In this document: one piece after another, positions 43,923 to 53,217 of the stretch
Position numbering within the stretch: the stretch's first letter is position 1
Layout: every line of letters starts with the position of its first letter
From: Chitinophaga niastensis
GTDB taxonomy: Bacteria > Bacteroidota > Bacteroidia > Chitinophagales > Chitinophagaceae
Direction: 5' to 3'
Assembly (NCBI RefSeq): GCF_003014755.1
Contig: NZ_PYAW01000006.1
Location: 186,001 to 250,000, forward strand
DNA: 64,000 nucleotides
The notes under the pieces: generated by a model
Database searches by the model: none
Told to the model about the DNA's origin: nothing
Seen by the model: only the letters and a program-made list of their open reading frames with translations
Made by a program: the position numbers and the translations under genes

Positions 43923-45578
43923 ATGCTCAGGTATGGATTGTTAACTACAACTTTACTCGTCTTCATTGCAGGTTCTGCTGCATTTAGTCAGATTACCATA
44001 AAAGGGACTACCATTGATGCAGTTAGTAAAAAAGCACTTCCTTACGTAAATATAGGTATCAGGCATAAAAGTATCGGGACCATTTCGCATAGCGACGGTG
44101 CTTTCTCTGTTAATATTCCGCAACAAAATGAAAGTGATACACTGACTTTTTCAATGGTTGGGTATACAGCGTTAAATATCGCGATAAATAATATTGGGGC
44201 GGTTAACGAATTTGAATTGAGGGAAAAAACAAGCCAATTGAACACAGTTATTGTCCCCGGTAAAAAATTGGTTGAAGAGAAATTTGGTATAGTAAAGTAT
44301 CACCCACTTGTTCATTTCATCGATGGGAGCACAAATCAAAATGATATTTTTGAGATTGCCCAATTAATAAAACTAGATACTACTCTTTCTAAAATAACTT
44401 CAGTTAATCTGTACATAGGTGCGGCCAGAAAAGACAGTGGTGTTTTCAGGATCAATTTTTATGGTTTTGACGGCAGGCATCCTACGAACAGCATTTTTGA
44501 GAAAAGTATTATACAAACTCATCTGATTAATAAAGGCTGGTTAAAGTTTGATTTGAAAAAATATGGTATTTACTTAAAAGGCGACTTTGTTGTAGCGATA
44601 GAGTTTCTTCCCTCAGAGAAAAAAGCGGAATCAATTTCTTATGAAGTAAAGTTAGGTGGGTCTGCCAAAAGCTTTTCGAGGTCCCAAAGTCAGGGTGACT
44701 GGAGAATTCCACCACATCATTATCGCATGTTTGTGACAGCTTTGGCAACAGACAATGTTCAGAAATGGCACCGGGACAATGCTGAAGAAAAGGAAACGCT
44801 ACCGGCAGCCCGCTTATTCTCAGCATCTGTGCAGGATACATTCTCTGTTTTTATAAAAGTTCCGCAGAATTATGTTAAAAACAAGTTCAAGCACTATCCT
44901 ATAGTTTATCTTTTAGATGCCAATGCATATTTTGATCACGTAAGTGATTTTATTAGTGATAAGGATAAGAATAAATTCCCGGTAGAACCGATCCTGGTTG
45001 GTATTGGATATGCTGATTTTATTCAGAATGATTCTTTGAGAGATAGGGATTACACTTATCCGATAGCGTTGCCAGCAGATAGTTTCAAGGTGAGTGGGGG
45101 CGCGAATAAGTTTTTAAATTTTCTTGAAAAAGAACTCATTCCATTTATCGATAGCACTTATCGGGTGGACACCAGTAATCGTACCATTATGGGACATTCA
45201 TTAGGAGGATATTTTACTTTATATGCTATGGAGCGGGAGATTATCGAAAAGCACAATTTATTCAGGAACTTTGTTGCTGCAAGTCCTTCTTTATCATATC
45301 ATAATGAATACCTGCTTGGAATATTGGCGGACATGCCCGAAAATAAGCAGATCGCAATGCCCCGGACATTATATGTAACTGTTGGGGGACTTGAAAATGA
45401 GGACGAGGTAAACAGCATAGAAATGCCTGAAGAATTTAATTCTTTTATCCGGCGGTTGTCAACAAAGAGACAGGGGGAGGTCAATATCAAAAGTGAGGTT
45501 TATTCCGATTTTTCTCATATGGAAACTGCTGTCAGGACGTTTGATGAGGCGATACATTGGCTCATGATGGATAAATAA
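43923..45578 (+). CDS. Secreted esterase-like alpha/beta hydrolase with CarboxypepD-reg domain
   Basis: About 551 aa from ATG 43923. Signal peptide (LLTTTLLVFIAGSAAFSQ), then a carboxypeptidase regulatory-like domain (ITIKGTTIDAVSKKALPYVNIGI, FSMVGYTAL), a middle region with beta strands, and a C-terminal esterase domain of the IroE/Fes-like group: YPIVYLLDANAYFDHVSDFI, VGIGYADF, the nucleophile Ser in MGHSLGGYFTLYAM, and the His in SDFSHMETAVR. It hydrolyses an ester, thioester or amide of a siderophore or glycan type outside the cytoplasm; the substrate is unknown. A rare combination of domains, but both halves are recognisable. Confidence 0.85.
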   Translation: MLRYGLLTTTLLVFIAGSAAFSQITIKGTTIDAVSKKALPYVNIGIRHKSIGTISHSDGAFSVNIPQQNESDTLTFSMVGYTALNIAINNIGAVNEFELREKTSQLNTVIVPGKKLVEEKFGIVKYHPLVHFIDGSTNQNDIFEIAQLIKLDTTLSKITSVNLYIGAARKDSGVFRINFYGFDGRHPTNSIFEKSIIQTHLINKGWLKFDLKKYGIYLKGDFVVAIEFLPSEKKAESISYEVKLGGSAKSFSRSQSQGDWRIPPHHYRMFVTALATDNVQKWHRDNAEEKETLPAARLFSASVQDTFSVFIKVPQNYVKNKFKHYPIVYLLDANAYFDHVSDFISDKDKNKFPVEPILVGIGYADFIQNDSLRDRDYTYPIALPADSFKVSGGANKFLNFLEKELIPFIDSTYRVDTSNRTIMGHSLGGYFTLYAMEREIIEKHNLFRNFVAASPSLSYHNEYLLGILADMPENKQIAMPRTLYVTVGGLENEDEVNSIEMPEEFNSFIRRLSTKRQGEVNIKSEVYSDFSHMETAVRTFDEAIHWLMMDK

Positions 45579-45620
45579 TGTGAAGTTGTCTTAAACATGC
45601 ACATAGCAGCGTAACAATAC

Positions 45621-45652
45621 AAAAAAAAGGATGCCCTTTTGAGGCACCCTTT
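45621..45652 (-). terminator. Intrinsic terminator for the minus-strand RiPP-like gene
   Basis: Read on the minus strand, AAAGGGTGCC (45652-45643) pairs with GGCATCCTTT (45635-45626) through one G-U pair and a 7-base loop, followed by a T-run (A-run 45621-45628 on the plus strand). On the plus strand the same stem has an A-C mismatch, so it fits the minus transcript better and supports the short gene at 45678-45803. Confidence 0.65.
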
Positions 45653-45677
45653 CATAATTTTAATTTACACTCGTTTT

Positions 45678-45803
45678 TTAGCACTCGATTTTTGTAAGCC
45701 AAAATATAGAGGTGGTCGGTTCCTTAGCACCTGCCGTAGTTTTACCCATATTGGCGACAACAATTTTTCCCAGTTTTAATTTGCGTGACAGTTTCTTTTT
45801 CAT
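45678..45803 (-). CDS. Orphan RiPP precursor-like peptide (41 aa)
   Basis: ATG 45803 to TAA 45678: MKKKLSRKLKLGKIVVANMG, then KTTAGAKEPTTSIFWLTKIEC. The leader (K-K-K-L-x-x-K-L-K-L-x-K-I-V-V-A) has the same form as the Bacteroidota class I lanthipeptide leader at 17.0 kb. The presumed core after TTAGA has Thr/Ser residues and a single C-terminal Cys, which could form one ring. A terminator on the same strand follows. No modifying enzyme is nearby. The short length and absence of a GG motif keep this a moderate call. Confidence 0.5.
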   Translation of the reverse strand: MKKKLSRKLKLGKIVVANMGKTTAGAKEPTTSIFWLTKIEC

Positions 45804-46096
45804 AAGATGAATATTTTATTTTACGGAAATTTACCAATAATCACTGCGAATATGCTGCATTGAGTGAATCCCGCGAAACGCTGCTGTTTATCCTGGTATA
45901 TGCAATGGTTTCTGATGCAATGTCCATCATGGAAAACGAATAGCATGTCTTCAGTTATTCAACACGTATACACTAAATATTTATTTTCAGTAGCTTTTTT
46001 TAAGAAAAAATCTGTGTATCATACGCATAAACTAAGATATCAGGTGGGTTGCGTTGTTCGCTCTTTGCCTCATTTTACACATATAATGGAACCCCA

Positions 46097-46834
46097 ATGA
46101 CAGGTCACAATGTTAAAATTTCGCCACAAGTTTATGCAAGAACCGGCGGCTTGCTATACCTGATTATCATCGTCACCGGTATCTTTGGTGAGGCATTCGT
46201 CAGAAATAAGCTTATTGTATTAGGTGATGCTACGGCCACGGCCAATAATATTATGGCTTCTCAGTTGCTGTGGCGCATTGGCATTGCCGGCGACCTGATA
46301 GCGCACGTGTGTGATCTTCCTTTAATGTTGATCTTTTATGTACTGCTCAGACCAGTAAACAAAAACCTTGCTTTGCTTGCGGTATTTTTCTGTTTGATAC
46401 AGACCGCCGTTTTGGTGGCCGCCAAGTTAAATCTTTTTACAGTATTGTTTCTACTGGAGAGCGGAGATTACCTGAAGGCATTCGAGCCACATCAGCTACA
46501 CGCGCTAATGTATCTTTCTATCAAGGCAGATGGATACGGCTTTGGCCTTGGGCTCATATTTTTTGGCTTTGAGTGCCTTATCCTGGGGTACTTGATTTTT
46601 AGATCAGGCTATTTACCAAAAGCGCTGGGCATTCTGATGCCAATTGCTGGCTTGAGCTATCTGACGAATAGTTTTGCAATGATTCTTGCCCCAAAATTCG
46701 CAGATTTGATATTCCCCACGATAATGATACCTGCCTTTATTGCAGAATCGTCTTTTTGTTTATGGCTCATTGTGAAGGGCGTGAATGTTCCTGAGTGGGA
46801 AAAGCAAGCAGGTATTGGAGCGGGGAGGGGATAA
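46097..46834 (+). CDS. DUF4386 multi-pass membrane protein
   Basis: A 246-aa integral membrane protein of the DUF4386 type: VYARTGGLLYLIIIVTGIFGE at the first helix, RIGIAGDLIAHVCDLPLMLIFYVLLRPVN, LNLFTVLFLL, then GFGLGLIFFGFECLILGYLIFRSGYLPKALGILM and a terminal helix pair. Seven hydrophobic segments are visible. Function unknown. ATG 46097 preferred over an earlier frame start because it begins the conserved part. Followed by a strong terminator. Confidence 0.85.
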   Translation: MTGHNVKISPQVYARTGGLLYLIIIVTGIFGEAFVRNKLIVLGDATATANNIMASQLLWRIGIAGDLIAHVCDLPLMLIFYVLLRPVNKNLALLAVFFCLIQTAVLVAAKLNLFTVLFLLESGDYLKAFEPHQLHALMYLSIKADGYGFGLGLIFFGFECLILGYLIFRSGYLPKALGILMPIAGLSYLTNSFAMILAPKFADLIFPTIMIPAFIAESSFCLWLIVKGVNVPEWEKQAGIGAGRG

Positions 46835-46844
46835 AGCTAGTAAT

Positions 46845-46890
46845 AAAAAAATCTTGTTCAATTACAAATTGAATTGAACAAGATTTTTTT
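46845..46890. terminator. Bidirectional intrinsic terminator
   Basis: A 19-bp stem (46845-46863 with 46872-46890), an 8-base loop, A-run and T-run on the ends. It follows the DUF4386 gene. The 259 bases after it up to the AraC gene show nothing else recognisable. Confidence 0.85.
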
Positions 46891-47149
46891 ATTATTGATG
46901 AATAATCATGAGCTATCAAAGTTGGTCAATTGTTCCCAATCCGTGTTTGAAAAATTCGATTTCCACAGCTTTTTATTTGCAGGCGATTTCCATTAAAATA
47001 TAGGGGTATAGGCGAATCTTTGCCTATATTTGATTATAGGGACTATCAGATATCCGAACTCTTTGTTTTATAATGTTTGCGTGCTATATAGGTGAATTTG
47101 TTATGGCATGCACCCGGGGTTACCCGAAAACCTTCACAAATAAATCTGT

Positions 47150-48061
47150 ATGTACTTTACAAGTTTGCCTGATCACACTAGTCCGGGGTTTGATGAAGCG
47201 TTGCATTTCAGCAAATTCAAACAGCACAATATCATTTTCAATGCGGTATCGAGTAAGAGTCATTGTGACCGTCATGTAGGTTGTCTCTCTATTAAAACGA
47301 TATTAAGCGGGGAAGAATGGTATGGTGTAGATAATCAACAGCTGGTGGTAAGACCGGGAAAATTCCTGATCTTAAACGATGATCAGGACTATTCCTGCAG
47401 GATTGATGCTACTGAGAAAGTAAGGGTCCTGTCTGTTTTTTTCAGAAAAGACTTCGCCACAGCTGTATTCCGGGATGCTTTATACAGTGAAGAAGCATTA
47501 CTTGATAACCCCTTTGAAACAAACGGGCAGGCGCTTGAATTTTTTCAGAAGCTGAATGATACTGATCCCGGCCTGGAGCAGAAACTGATGAGCCTTCAAA
47601 CAATGCTGAATAGATATGGACATGATAACATGGTGGATGAGCACCTGGTTTTTTTGCTGCATCATTTGATCCGGTTACATAAAACGGAGACAGTGTATAC
47701 AGACCGGGTAAGTGCAGTTAAAGTGAATACAAGAACAGAAATTTATAAGCGTTTATGCATTGTCAAAGACATCCTGCATTCCACCTTTATGGACAAGCCG
47801 GACCTGTCTTTAATCAGTAATACTGCCTGTTTGTCCGTTCCCCAGTTAATCCGGCAGTTCAAAGCTGTTTTCAGGACAACGCCCCATCAATACCTTACCC
47901 GGATAAGGCTTGCCCATGCCGCCAGATTATTGAAACATACCGCGACACCCGTACAGGAGATCACCTGGATGTCCGGTTTTGAAAATACCAGTGCCTTTTG
48001 CCGTGTATTCAAGGCGGTATATGGTGTATCTCCCCTTTATTTCAGAATGAAAGCTGATTAA
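47150..48061 (+). CDS. AraC-family transcriptional regulator
   Basis: A 303-aa protein: N-terminal cupin-type sensor region (residues 1-110, LKNDDQ-like FLILNDDQDYSC) and C-terminal AraC double HTH from about residue 200 (DLSLISNTACLSVPQLIRQFKAVF and EITWMSGFENTSAFCRVFKAVYGVSPLYF). A likely activator of a nearby target, though the downstream DoxX-like membrane protein (98 bases away, same strand) is the only neighbour and may be the target. Confidence 0.92.
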   Translation: MYFTSLPDHTSPGFDEALHFSKFKQHNIIFNAVSSKSHCDRHVGCLSIKTILSGEEWYGVDNQQLVVRPGKFLILNDDQDYSCRIDATEKVRVLSVFFRKDFATAVFRDALYSEEALLDNPFETNGQALEFFQKLNDTDPGLEQKLMSLQTMLNRYGHDNMVDEHLVFLLHHLIRLHKTETVYTDRVSAVKVNTRTEIYKRLCIVKDILHSTFMDKPDLSLISNTACLSVPQLIRQFKAVFRTTPHQYLTRIRLAHAARLLKHTATPVQEITWMSGFENTSAFCRVFKAVYGVSPLYFRMKAD

Positions 48062-48159
48062 ATTGAGCATTTCTGCACATATCTCTTATTATCGAAAAAG
48101 TAGATTTATGATATGATCATCATCATAAATTTTTCTTACCAGATAAATAAAAATAGTTT

Positions 48160-48567
48160 ATGCTAAAGAAATGGTATAAGACGTCTCCCAGCCAATCTAA
48201 CCGTAGCGTGGATATTATCCGCATCGTGGTAGCCCTCATTCTGATCGTGCATCCTATAGAACGGATATACACAGGACATGTCGCGCTGTTCGGGAGAGAT
48301 ATGGATTCCTGGGGACTCCCTTTTGGTTTAGCCTTTGCCTGGTTTATCACGCTCATGCAAATTGCCTGTAGTCTTGCCTTGATTTTCCGCCGGCTGGTTG
48401 TACCTGGCTGCATTGGTCATATCTGTATTCTCACTGCAGGAATTGTGCTCATTCATGCCGCTGATGGTTGGTTTGTAGTGGGAGGCGGAACAGACGGAAT
48501 GGAATTCAGCGTTACACTGATTGCTTGTTTCTTTGCTGTGCTATGGGCATATTGGCCGCGGTCATAA
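48160..48567 (+). CDS. Small membrane protein, possibly DoxX-like
   Basis: A 135-aa protein with four hydrophobic segments (about residues 19-37, 60-78, 83-102 and 110-131). The layout and size (IRIVVALILIVHPIERIYTG and PFGLAFAWFITLMQIACSLALIF) resemble DoxX-like proteins, but the similarity is weak. It follows the AraC gene and may be controlled by it. Confidence 0.65.
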   Translation: MLKKWYKTSPSQSNRSVDIIRIVVALILIVHPIERIYTGHVALFGRDMDSWGLPFGLAFAWFITLMQIACSLALIFRRLVVPGCIGHICILTAGIVLIHAADGWFVVGGGTDGMEFSVTLIACFFAVLWAYWPRS

Positions 48568-48652
48568 TAGTATATCCGGACAAGACAATCCGTATAATTA
48601 TTCCGGGCTACTTTACAATTGAGGTCATTTTCATAAAAATATTTTACACGGA

Positions 48653-48701
48653 TTTAAAAGCTACAAAAGCCTTGCATAGCATGGCTTTTGTAGCTTTTAA
48701 A
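48653..48701. terminator. Bidirectional terminator hairpin
   Basis: TTTAAAAGCTACAAAAGCC (48653-48671) pairs with its complement at 48683-48701 over 19 bp with an 11-base loop. It lies between the convergent membrane-protein and PEP synthase genes. Confidence 0.85.
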
Positions 48702-48717
48702 TGAAGGGCACTTTAAA

Positions 48718-51165
48718 TTATGCCTCTGCGGGTAATAAACGGCTGGTTAATATTTTTTGCTCAGCCTCGTGTATTGCTTTGACAGTTTTGATGACGGCAT
48801 CCGGTGTTACCGAAATACTATCAATACCCTGCTCCACCAGGAACCTGGTGAACTCAGGAAAGTCTGATGGCCCCTGCCCGCAGATGCCCACTTTTACTTT
48901 TTGTTGTTTGGCAACTTTGATCAGGTGGGCTATCATACGGAGGACTGCAGGATTACGCTCATCGTAGATGTTTGCTACCAGCGCTGAATCCCTGTCCAGG
49001 CCAAGTGTAAGCTGAGTAAGGTCATTGGAGCCAATAGAGAATCCATCTATGAATGCGGAGAATTCTTCGGCCATCATAATATTAGAAGGCAGTTCGGCCA
49101 TCAGGTATACTTCCAGTCCCTCTTCACCACGCTTTAAGCCATATTCATTCATCACGGCCAGTACCAGCTGTAGTTCTTCCACCGTCCTGCAAAAAGGGAT
49201 CATTACTACCACATTTTTTAATCCCATTTCCTGTCTCACTTTTTTGATGGCCTTACACTCAAGCGCAAACGCTGGTTTATACTGTTCTGAATAATACCTG
49301 GAAGCACCCCTCCAGCCTAACATTGGATTCTCTTCAGAAGGTTCAAAATATTTTCCTCCCAGCAGATTAAAATATTCATTGCTTTTAAAATCAGAAAAGC
49401 GTACAATCACTTTTTCCGGGTAAAAGGAAGCCGCAATTTTACCAATACCATAGGCTAGTTTGCTCACGAAATAATCTTCTTCATTAGCATGTCCATGAAT
49501 GAGGACGGCTATCTTTGCCGAGAGAGCAGGATCATTCAGTTCCCTGTGTTTTAGTAAGGCAAGCGGGTGTACTTTGATGTAATTATTGATAATAAACTCT
49601 TCCCTGGCAAGACCTACGCCCTTGTTGGGTAAATGGGTAAACTGGAATGCCATGGAAGGGGAGCCTACGTTCAGCATCAATGGCGTGTTGATGTCGGGTA
49701 ATGTTGTCAGGTCCAATTGTTCCTCCTGAAAGGGTAGTATGCCTTCATAAATAATGCCTTCACTACCTTCTGCACAGTTGACTGTAATTTCCTGACCAAC
49801 ATTTAATTTTTCGGTGGCATCGCCACAACCTACGATAGCGGGGATCCCCATTTCCCGTGCAACAATGGCTGCATGGCAGGTGCGCCCACCCTTATTGGTA
49901 ACTATCGCCGCAGCCATTTTCATGATAGGCTCCCAGTCGGGATCAGTCATATCTGTTACCAACACGTCACCCGGTTTAAATTCATTTCCTTCTGTAAGGC
50001 GGTTATCAAGAGAGAAAAGGATGTTTACCTTCCCGGCAGCAATTTTATCGCCCACTGCTATGCCTTTTAGCAATTGTTTGGTAGCTGTAGTGGTACTCAT
50101 TGTATGCGTGGTGATCAATGTATGGTTTTTTCGTGAATGGATCGTTTCCGGGCGGGCCTGTACTATAAACAGCTCATTGGTTAATCCGTCCAGAGCCCAC
50201 TCCACGTCCATAGGGCACCACCGGCTTTTTTGTGCAGTGTAATATTCTTCAATACAAATGACCCATTTTGTCAATTGCATGATTTGGGTATCGCTTAAGC
50301 AAAATTGTTGTTGGTGTATTTTTTCAACAGGTATTATCCTGGTTCTTTCATCACTGCTTTCACCGTATACCATCATCTTGTCCTTTATGCCCGGTTTCTT
50401 TTCTATGATGGGTGTATAGCCTGGTTGCATGCAGGGCTTGAAAACAATAAACTCATCAGGAGAAACAGCACCTTGTACCACCATTTCCCCTAGTCCGAAT
50501 GATCCATTTATAACAACCACGTCTTTGAAGCCAGATTCGGTATCGAGTGAAAAGGCCACCCCGGCAGATCCCAGATCGGAGCGCACCATCTTTTGCACAC
50601 ATACGGATAAGCCTATACTAAAATGATCGAAGCCAAAATTCTCGCGGTAACTAATGGCACGATCTGTAAATAAGGACGCAAAGCAATTTCTTACTGCATC
50701 TATTAATGCAGCCGGACCTCTTACATTCAGGAATGTTTCCTGCTGCCCGGCAAATGATGCATCGGGAAGGTCTTCTGCTGTAGCGGATGACCTTACAGCT
50801 ACATCTGTTTGTTCCTGGCCATATTTCAGCGATAATGCATTATAAGCAGCAATGATTTCTATACTCAGGTTTTGCGGAAACCGGGTGCTGCTGACGGCCT
50901 GTCTTATTTTCTGTCCTGCACGACGTAATGTAATAAGATCATTGAAATCGATAGTGGCTATCTGTTCACGTATAAACTGTTCCAACCCGCTATCCTTTAT
51001 GAAGTCGTAGTAAGCCTTTGTAGTAATGGCAAAACCTGATGGTACAGCTACTCCTGCTTTGGATAAGTTGGTAATCATCTCTCCAAGTGACGCAGATTTG
51101 CCGCCCACAAGTGCAATGTGTTTCATGCCTGCCGCTTCCAATGGAAGTACAATGCTTTCTCTCAT
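48718..51165 (-). CDS. ppsA: Phosphoenolpyruvate synthase
   Basis: An 815-aa enzyme that converts pyruvate, ATP and water to PEP, AMP and phosphate. Domains: N-terminal ATP-grasp (ALVGGKSASLGEMITNLSKAGVAVPSGFAIT at residue 19 on; EDLPDASFAGQQETFLNVRG), the phosphohistidine swivel domain with GGRTCHAAIVAREMGIPAIVG (His near residue 430) and the C-terminal PEP/pyruvate TIM barrel (FCRTVEELQLVL; SIGSNDLTQLTLGLDRDS; VGICGQGPSDFPEF). Full length. Divergent from an Lrp-type regulator gene, possibly controlling it. A gluconeogenic enzyme. Confidence 0.96.
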   Translation of the reverse strand: MRESIVLPLEAAGMKHIALVGGKSASLGEMITNLSKAGVAVPSGFAITTKAYYDFIKDSGLEQFIREQIATIDFNDLITLRRAGQKIRQAVSSTRFPQNLSIEIIAAYNALSLKYGQEQTDVAVRSSATAEDLPDASFAGQQETFLNVRGPAALIDAVRNCFASLFTDRAISYRENFGFDHFSIGLSVCVQKMVRSDLGSAGVAFSLDTESGFKDVVVINGSFGLGEMVVQGAVSPDEFIVFKPCMQPGYTPIIEKKPGIKDKMMVYGESSDERTRIIPVEKIHQQQFCLSDTQIMQLTKWVICIEEYYTAQKSRWCPMDVEWALDGLTNELFIVQARPETIHSRKNHTLITTHTMSTTTATKQLLKGIAVGDKIAAGKVNILFSLDNRLTEGNEFKPGDVLVTDMTDPDWEPIMKMAAAIVTNKGGRTCHAAIVAREMGIPAIVGCGDATEKLNVGQEITVNCAEGSEGIIYEGILPFQEEQLDLTTLPDINTPLMLNVGSPSMAFQFTHLPNKGVGLAREEFIINNYIKVHPLALLKHRELNDPALSAKIAVLIHGHANEEDYFVSKLAYGIGKIAASFYPEKVIVRFSDFKSNEYFNLLGGKYFEPSEENPMLGWRGASRYYSEQYKPAFALECKAIKKVRQEMGLKNVVVMIPFCRTVEELQLVLAVMNEYGLKRGEEGLEVYLMAELPSNIMMAEEFSAFIDGFSIGSNDLTQLTLGLDRDSALVANIYDERNPAVLRMIAHLIKVAKQQKVKVGICGQGPSDFPEFTRFLVEQGIDSISVTPDAVIKTVKAIHEAEQKILTSRLLPAEA

Positions 51166-51213
51166 ATAAAATGAGTTTAGTAAGTAAAGAATAAAAATGA
51201 AATACCTGGTGGA

Positions 51214-51399
51214 ATGCTTTCGCTTTCCAAACGTGGTAAAGTAGGTAAACAGCCGGCCGGCACCATTTACGTGTTAGCTTCCCAGGAAGCTGCTTTTGTG
51301 AAAGCAAAGTATTATATGAAGGAAAGGAATGTTCATCGTAAGCACAAACAGCGAAAACAAAACGGAAAAAAGATGTTATTAGCGTCTTTTTTTCAATAA
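51214..51399 (+). CDS. Possible 61-aa basic protein
   Basis: ATG to TAA frame encoding a Lys/Arg-rich peptide (KVGKQPAGTIYVLASQEAAFVKAKYYMKERN). Codon choice resembles real genes of the window, yet I recognise no family. It lies in the divergent ppsA/lrp gap, where promoters are also needed, and a minus-strand frame overlaps it. Low confidence. Confidence 0.3.
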   Translation: MLSLSKRGKVGKQPAGTIYVLASQEAAFVKAKYYMKERNVHRKHKQRKQNGKKMLLASFFQ

Positions 51400-51438
51400 A
51401 TCATTGACAGTATCCCTATTTTTGATAAAAAAACGGAC

Positions 51439-51942
51439 ATGAGTTACATACCTGACCAGATTGATATGTGTATAATGGACATATTACAGGAAGATGCACG
51501 CACAACAAACAAGGAGATTGCCTCCCGGTTGGGAAAGTCTGTTACTTTAGTATTTGAAAGAGTAAAACGCCTGGAAGCAGAACAATATATCATGCGCTAT
51601 ATTGCCGTACTTAATAAAAATAAACTTGGCAAAAACCTGGTAGCCTATACCAGTGTAACGCTCAAAGAGCATGGACACGACAGACTGCTTGCCTTTGAGC
51701 AGAAGATCAACACCTTTCCCGAGGTGATGGAGTGTTATAAAATGAATGGTCAGTTCGACTATTTGCTGAAAGTATTGGTAGCAGATATGGAAGAGTATGA
51801 GGTATTTAATGTTCGTAAACTTTCAACGCTGGATAACATTTATAAGATCCGTAGCCTGTTTGTTTTAGCAGAAACAAAACAAGAAGTCGAATTAAACCTC
51901 AAAGCTAATTTGCAGGCAAAGTTGCAGCATAAGAACAAATAA
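51439..51942 (+). CDS. Lrp/AsnC-family transcriptional regulator
   Basis: A 167-aa protein. N-terminal HTH: IDMCIMDILQEDARTTNKEIASRLGKSVTLVFERVKRLE; C-terminal RAM ligand-binding domain: NKLGKNLVAYTSVTLKEHG and VMECYKMNGQFDYLLKVLVADMEEYE. Lrp regulators bind amino acids and often control metabolic genes nearby; it is divergent from ppsA, so that is a reasonable target. TATTTTTG at 51417-51424 before the ATG matches the -7 consensus. Confidence 0.93.
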   Translation: MSYIPDQIDMCIMDILQEDARTTNKEIASRLGKSVTLVFERVKRLEAEQYIMRYIAVLNKNKLGKNLVAYTSVTLKEHGHDRLLAFEQKINTFPEVMECYKMNGQFDYLLKVLVADMEEYEVFNVRKLSTLDNIYKIRSLFVLAETKQEVELNLKANLQAKLQHKNK

Positions 51943-52102
51943 TACGAGGAACACGACAGAAATTATTATGTCTTGCGCCTTTATGATACCGGTCAGATAT
52001 CATGCATTCGATCCCGGAGGGATGGTGTAAGTACTCTTTTTTTATGCCCTGAAAATACAGATTTAGTGAAAAATTGTACAGCATCAGATCTCAACAGTCA
52101 CC

Positions 52103-52110
52103 TACCTTTG
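52103..52110 (+). promoter_or_regulatory. -7 box before DUF2911 gene
   Basis: TACCTTTG fits TAnnTTTG exactly, 44 bases before the ATG. A TTG lies about 26 bases upstream, longer than the usual spacer, so only the -7 part is reliable. Confidence 0.45.
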
Positions 52111-52154
52111 TTCCGGTTCCAACATAAAAATTTTAATATTATCATCTAAAAAGT

Positions 52155-52673
52155 ATGAAAAATTCCTTAACTATAACGCTGCTTTTTACAGTAATTATTG
52201 CGTCTGCAACAGCATTTGCCCGGCAAGCTAAGCCCAGGGTAAGTCCGGCTGAATCTATCAGCGGAAAAAGTAAGCATGCAAACATCACCATTAATTACAG
52301 TAGTCCATCTGTAAAGGATCGTAAGATATGGGGCGCTCTTGTTTCCTATGATAAAGTATGGCGTGCCGGCGCAAATGAAGCCACCACGTTTGAAACAGAT
52401 AAAGACATTAAAGTGCAGGGTAAATTATTACCAGCCGGAAAGTATAGTTTTTTTCTTATTCCTAAAGAAGGTATGGCATGGACAGCCATCTTTAATAAGG
52501 AACCTAAACAATGGGGAGCTTTCAAATACAATGAATCCATGGATCAGTTACGTGTAGATGTACAGCCAAAGACATTGAAGGATATACAGGAAAAACTGGT
52601 TTATAATATCACATCAAAAGGTTTTTCTTTAGAATGGGAAAAAGTAGCTGTGCGACTTTCGTTTGGGCGCTGA
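52155..52673 (+). CDS. DUF2911 exported protein
   Basis: A 172-aa protein with a signal peptide (LLFTVIIASATAFARQ) and the DUF2911 core: KPRVSPAESISGKSKHANITINYSSPSVKDRKIWG, YDKVWRAGANEATTFETDKDIKVQGKLLPAGKYSFFLIPKEG and WGAFKYN. Wide in Bacteroidota, function unknown. The whole domain is present. Confidence 0.9.
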   Translation: MKNSLTITLLFTVIIASATAFARQAKPRVSPAESISGKSKHANITINYSSPSVKDRKIWGALVSYDKVWRAGANEATTFETDKDIKVQGKLLPAGKYSFFLIPKEGMAWTAIFNKEPKQWGAFKYNESMDQLRVDVQPKTLKDIQEKLVYNITSKGFSLEWEKVAVRLSFGR

Positions 52674-52731
52674 TAAAGTATAACTTGTAAAACAACCTAC
52701 TGCATTTTAAGATTGGCCAAACTAATTTTTC

Positions 52732-53091
52732 ATGTATAGATTTAAGGATTTAATTTATATAACACTGACTGCAGAGGAACGAAATGAATTGATAGTACTT
52801 TCTGAAAAACTAATTAAAAACCCATATACTTTAATCGATTTCGACACCAATCAGCTGCAGGCTACTTTTTCATATGATTCCTATTGGGTATTGCATGATG
52901 TAAGTTTTATTAAGGGGAAAAAAGTAATATTCACCGGGATGTCTGTTATGGCGAAGCAGAAAGATATTATCACCTACCTGCAAAAGTGCAGAGATGAAAA
53001 TGATTTTCGTACGCTAAGGATTTTACCTTTTGAGAATAAAGAGAAGTTATATTATATAGATGAGGATGGGAACGTATTGCTGTATGCGTAA
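52732..53091 (+). CDS. Hypothetical protein (119 aa)
   Basis: No family recognised. A soluble protein of mixed alpha/beta character: LTAEERNELIVLSEKLIKN then FDTNQLQATFSYDSYWVLHDVSFIKGKKV and a terminal KLYYIDEDGNVLLYA strand pair. ATG start 58 bases after DUF2911, possibly co-transcribed. Confidence 0.65.
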   Translation: MYRFKDLIYITLTAEERNELIVLSEKLIKNPYTLIDFDTNQLQATFSYDSYWVLHDVSFIKGKKVIFTGMSVMAKQKDIITYLQKCRDENDFRTLRILPFENKEKLYYIDEDGNVLLYA

Positions 53092-53131
53092 GCAATATAT
53101 AAACGAAGTTTTGTTATTCGAAGAAGCAGAG

Positions 53132-53167
53132 CAATGTTGCACCAATCTGAAGATCGGTGCAACATTG
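53132..53167. terminator. Hairpin between convergent genes
   Basis: CAATGTTGCACC (53132-53143) pairs with GGTGCAACATTG (53156-53167), and inside it ATCT/AGAT extends the stem. It lies between the 119-aa gene and the minus-strand low-complexity gene. No T-run, so termination strength is uncertain. Confidence 0.55.
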
Positions 53168-53217
53168 AATTATCAGATCTTAATATAACGGTGGATGCTG
53201 GTATTTATGGGGACCTT

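Noticed and set aside
45804..46096. Plus-strand open frame (from 45864) before the DUF4386 gene
   Set aside because: It starts at TTG, shows no domain or signal sequence and has poor codon character; regarded as chance.
51214..51399. Possible additional gene in the ppsA/lrp gap treated as a notable novel peptide
   Set aside because: Codon use is plausible but there is no signal peptide, leader motif, family or terminator; kept only as a low-confidence feature.
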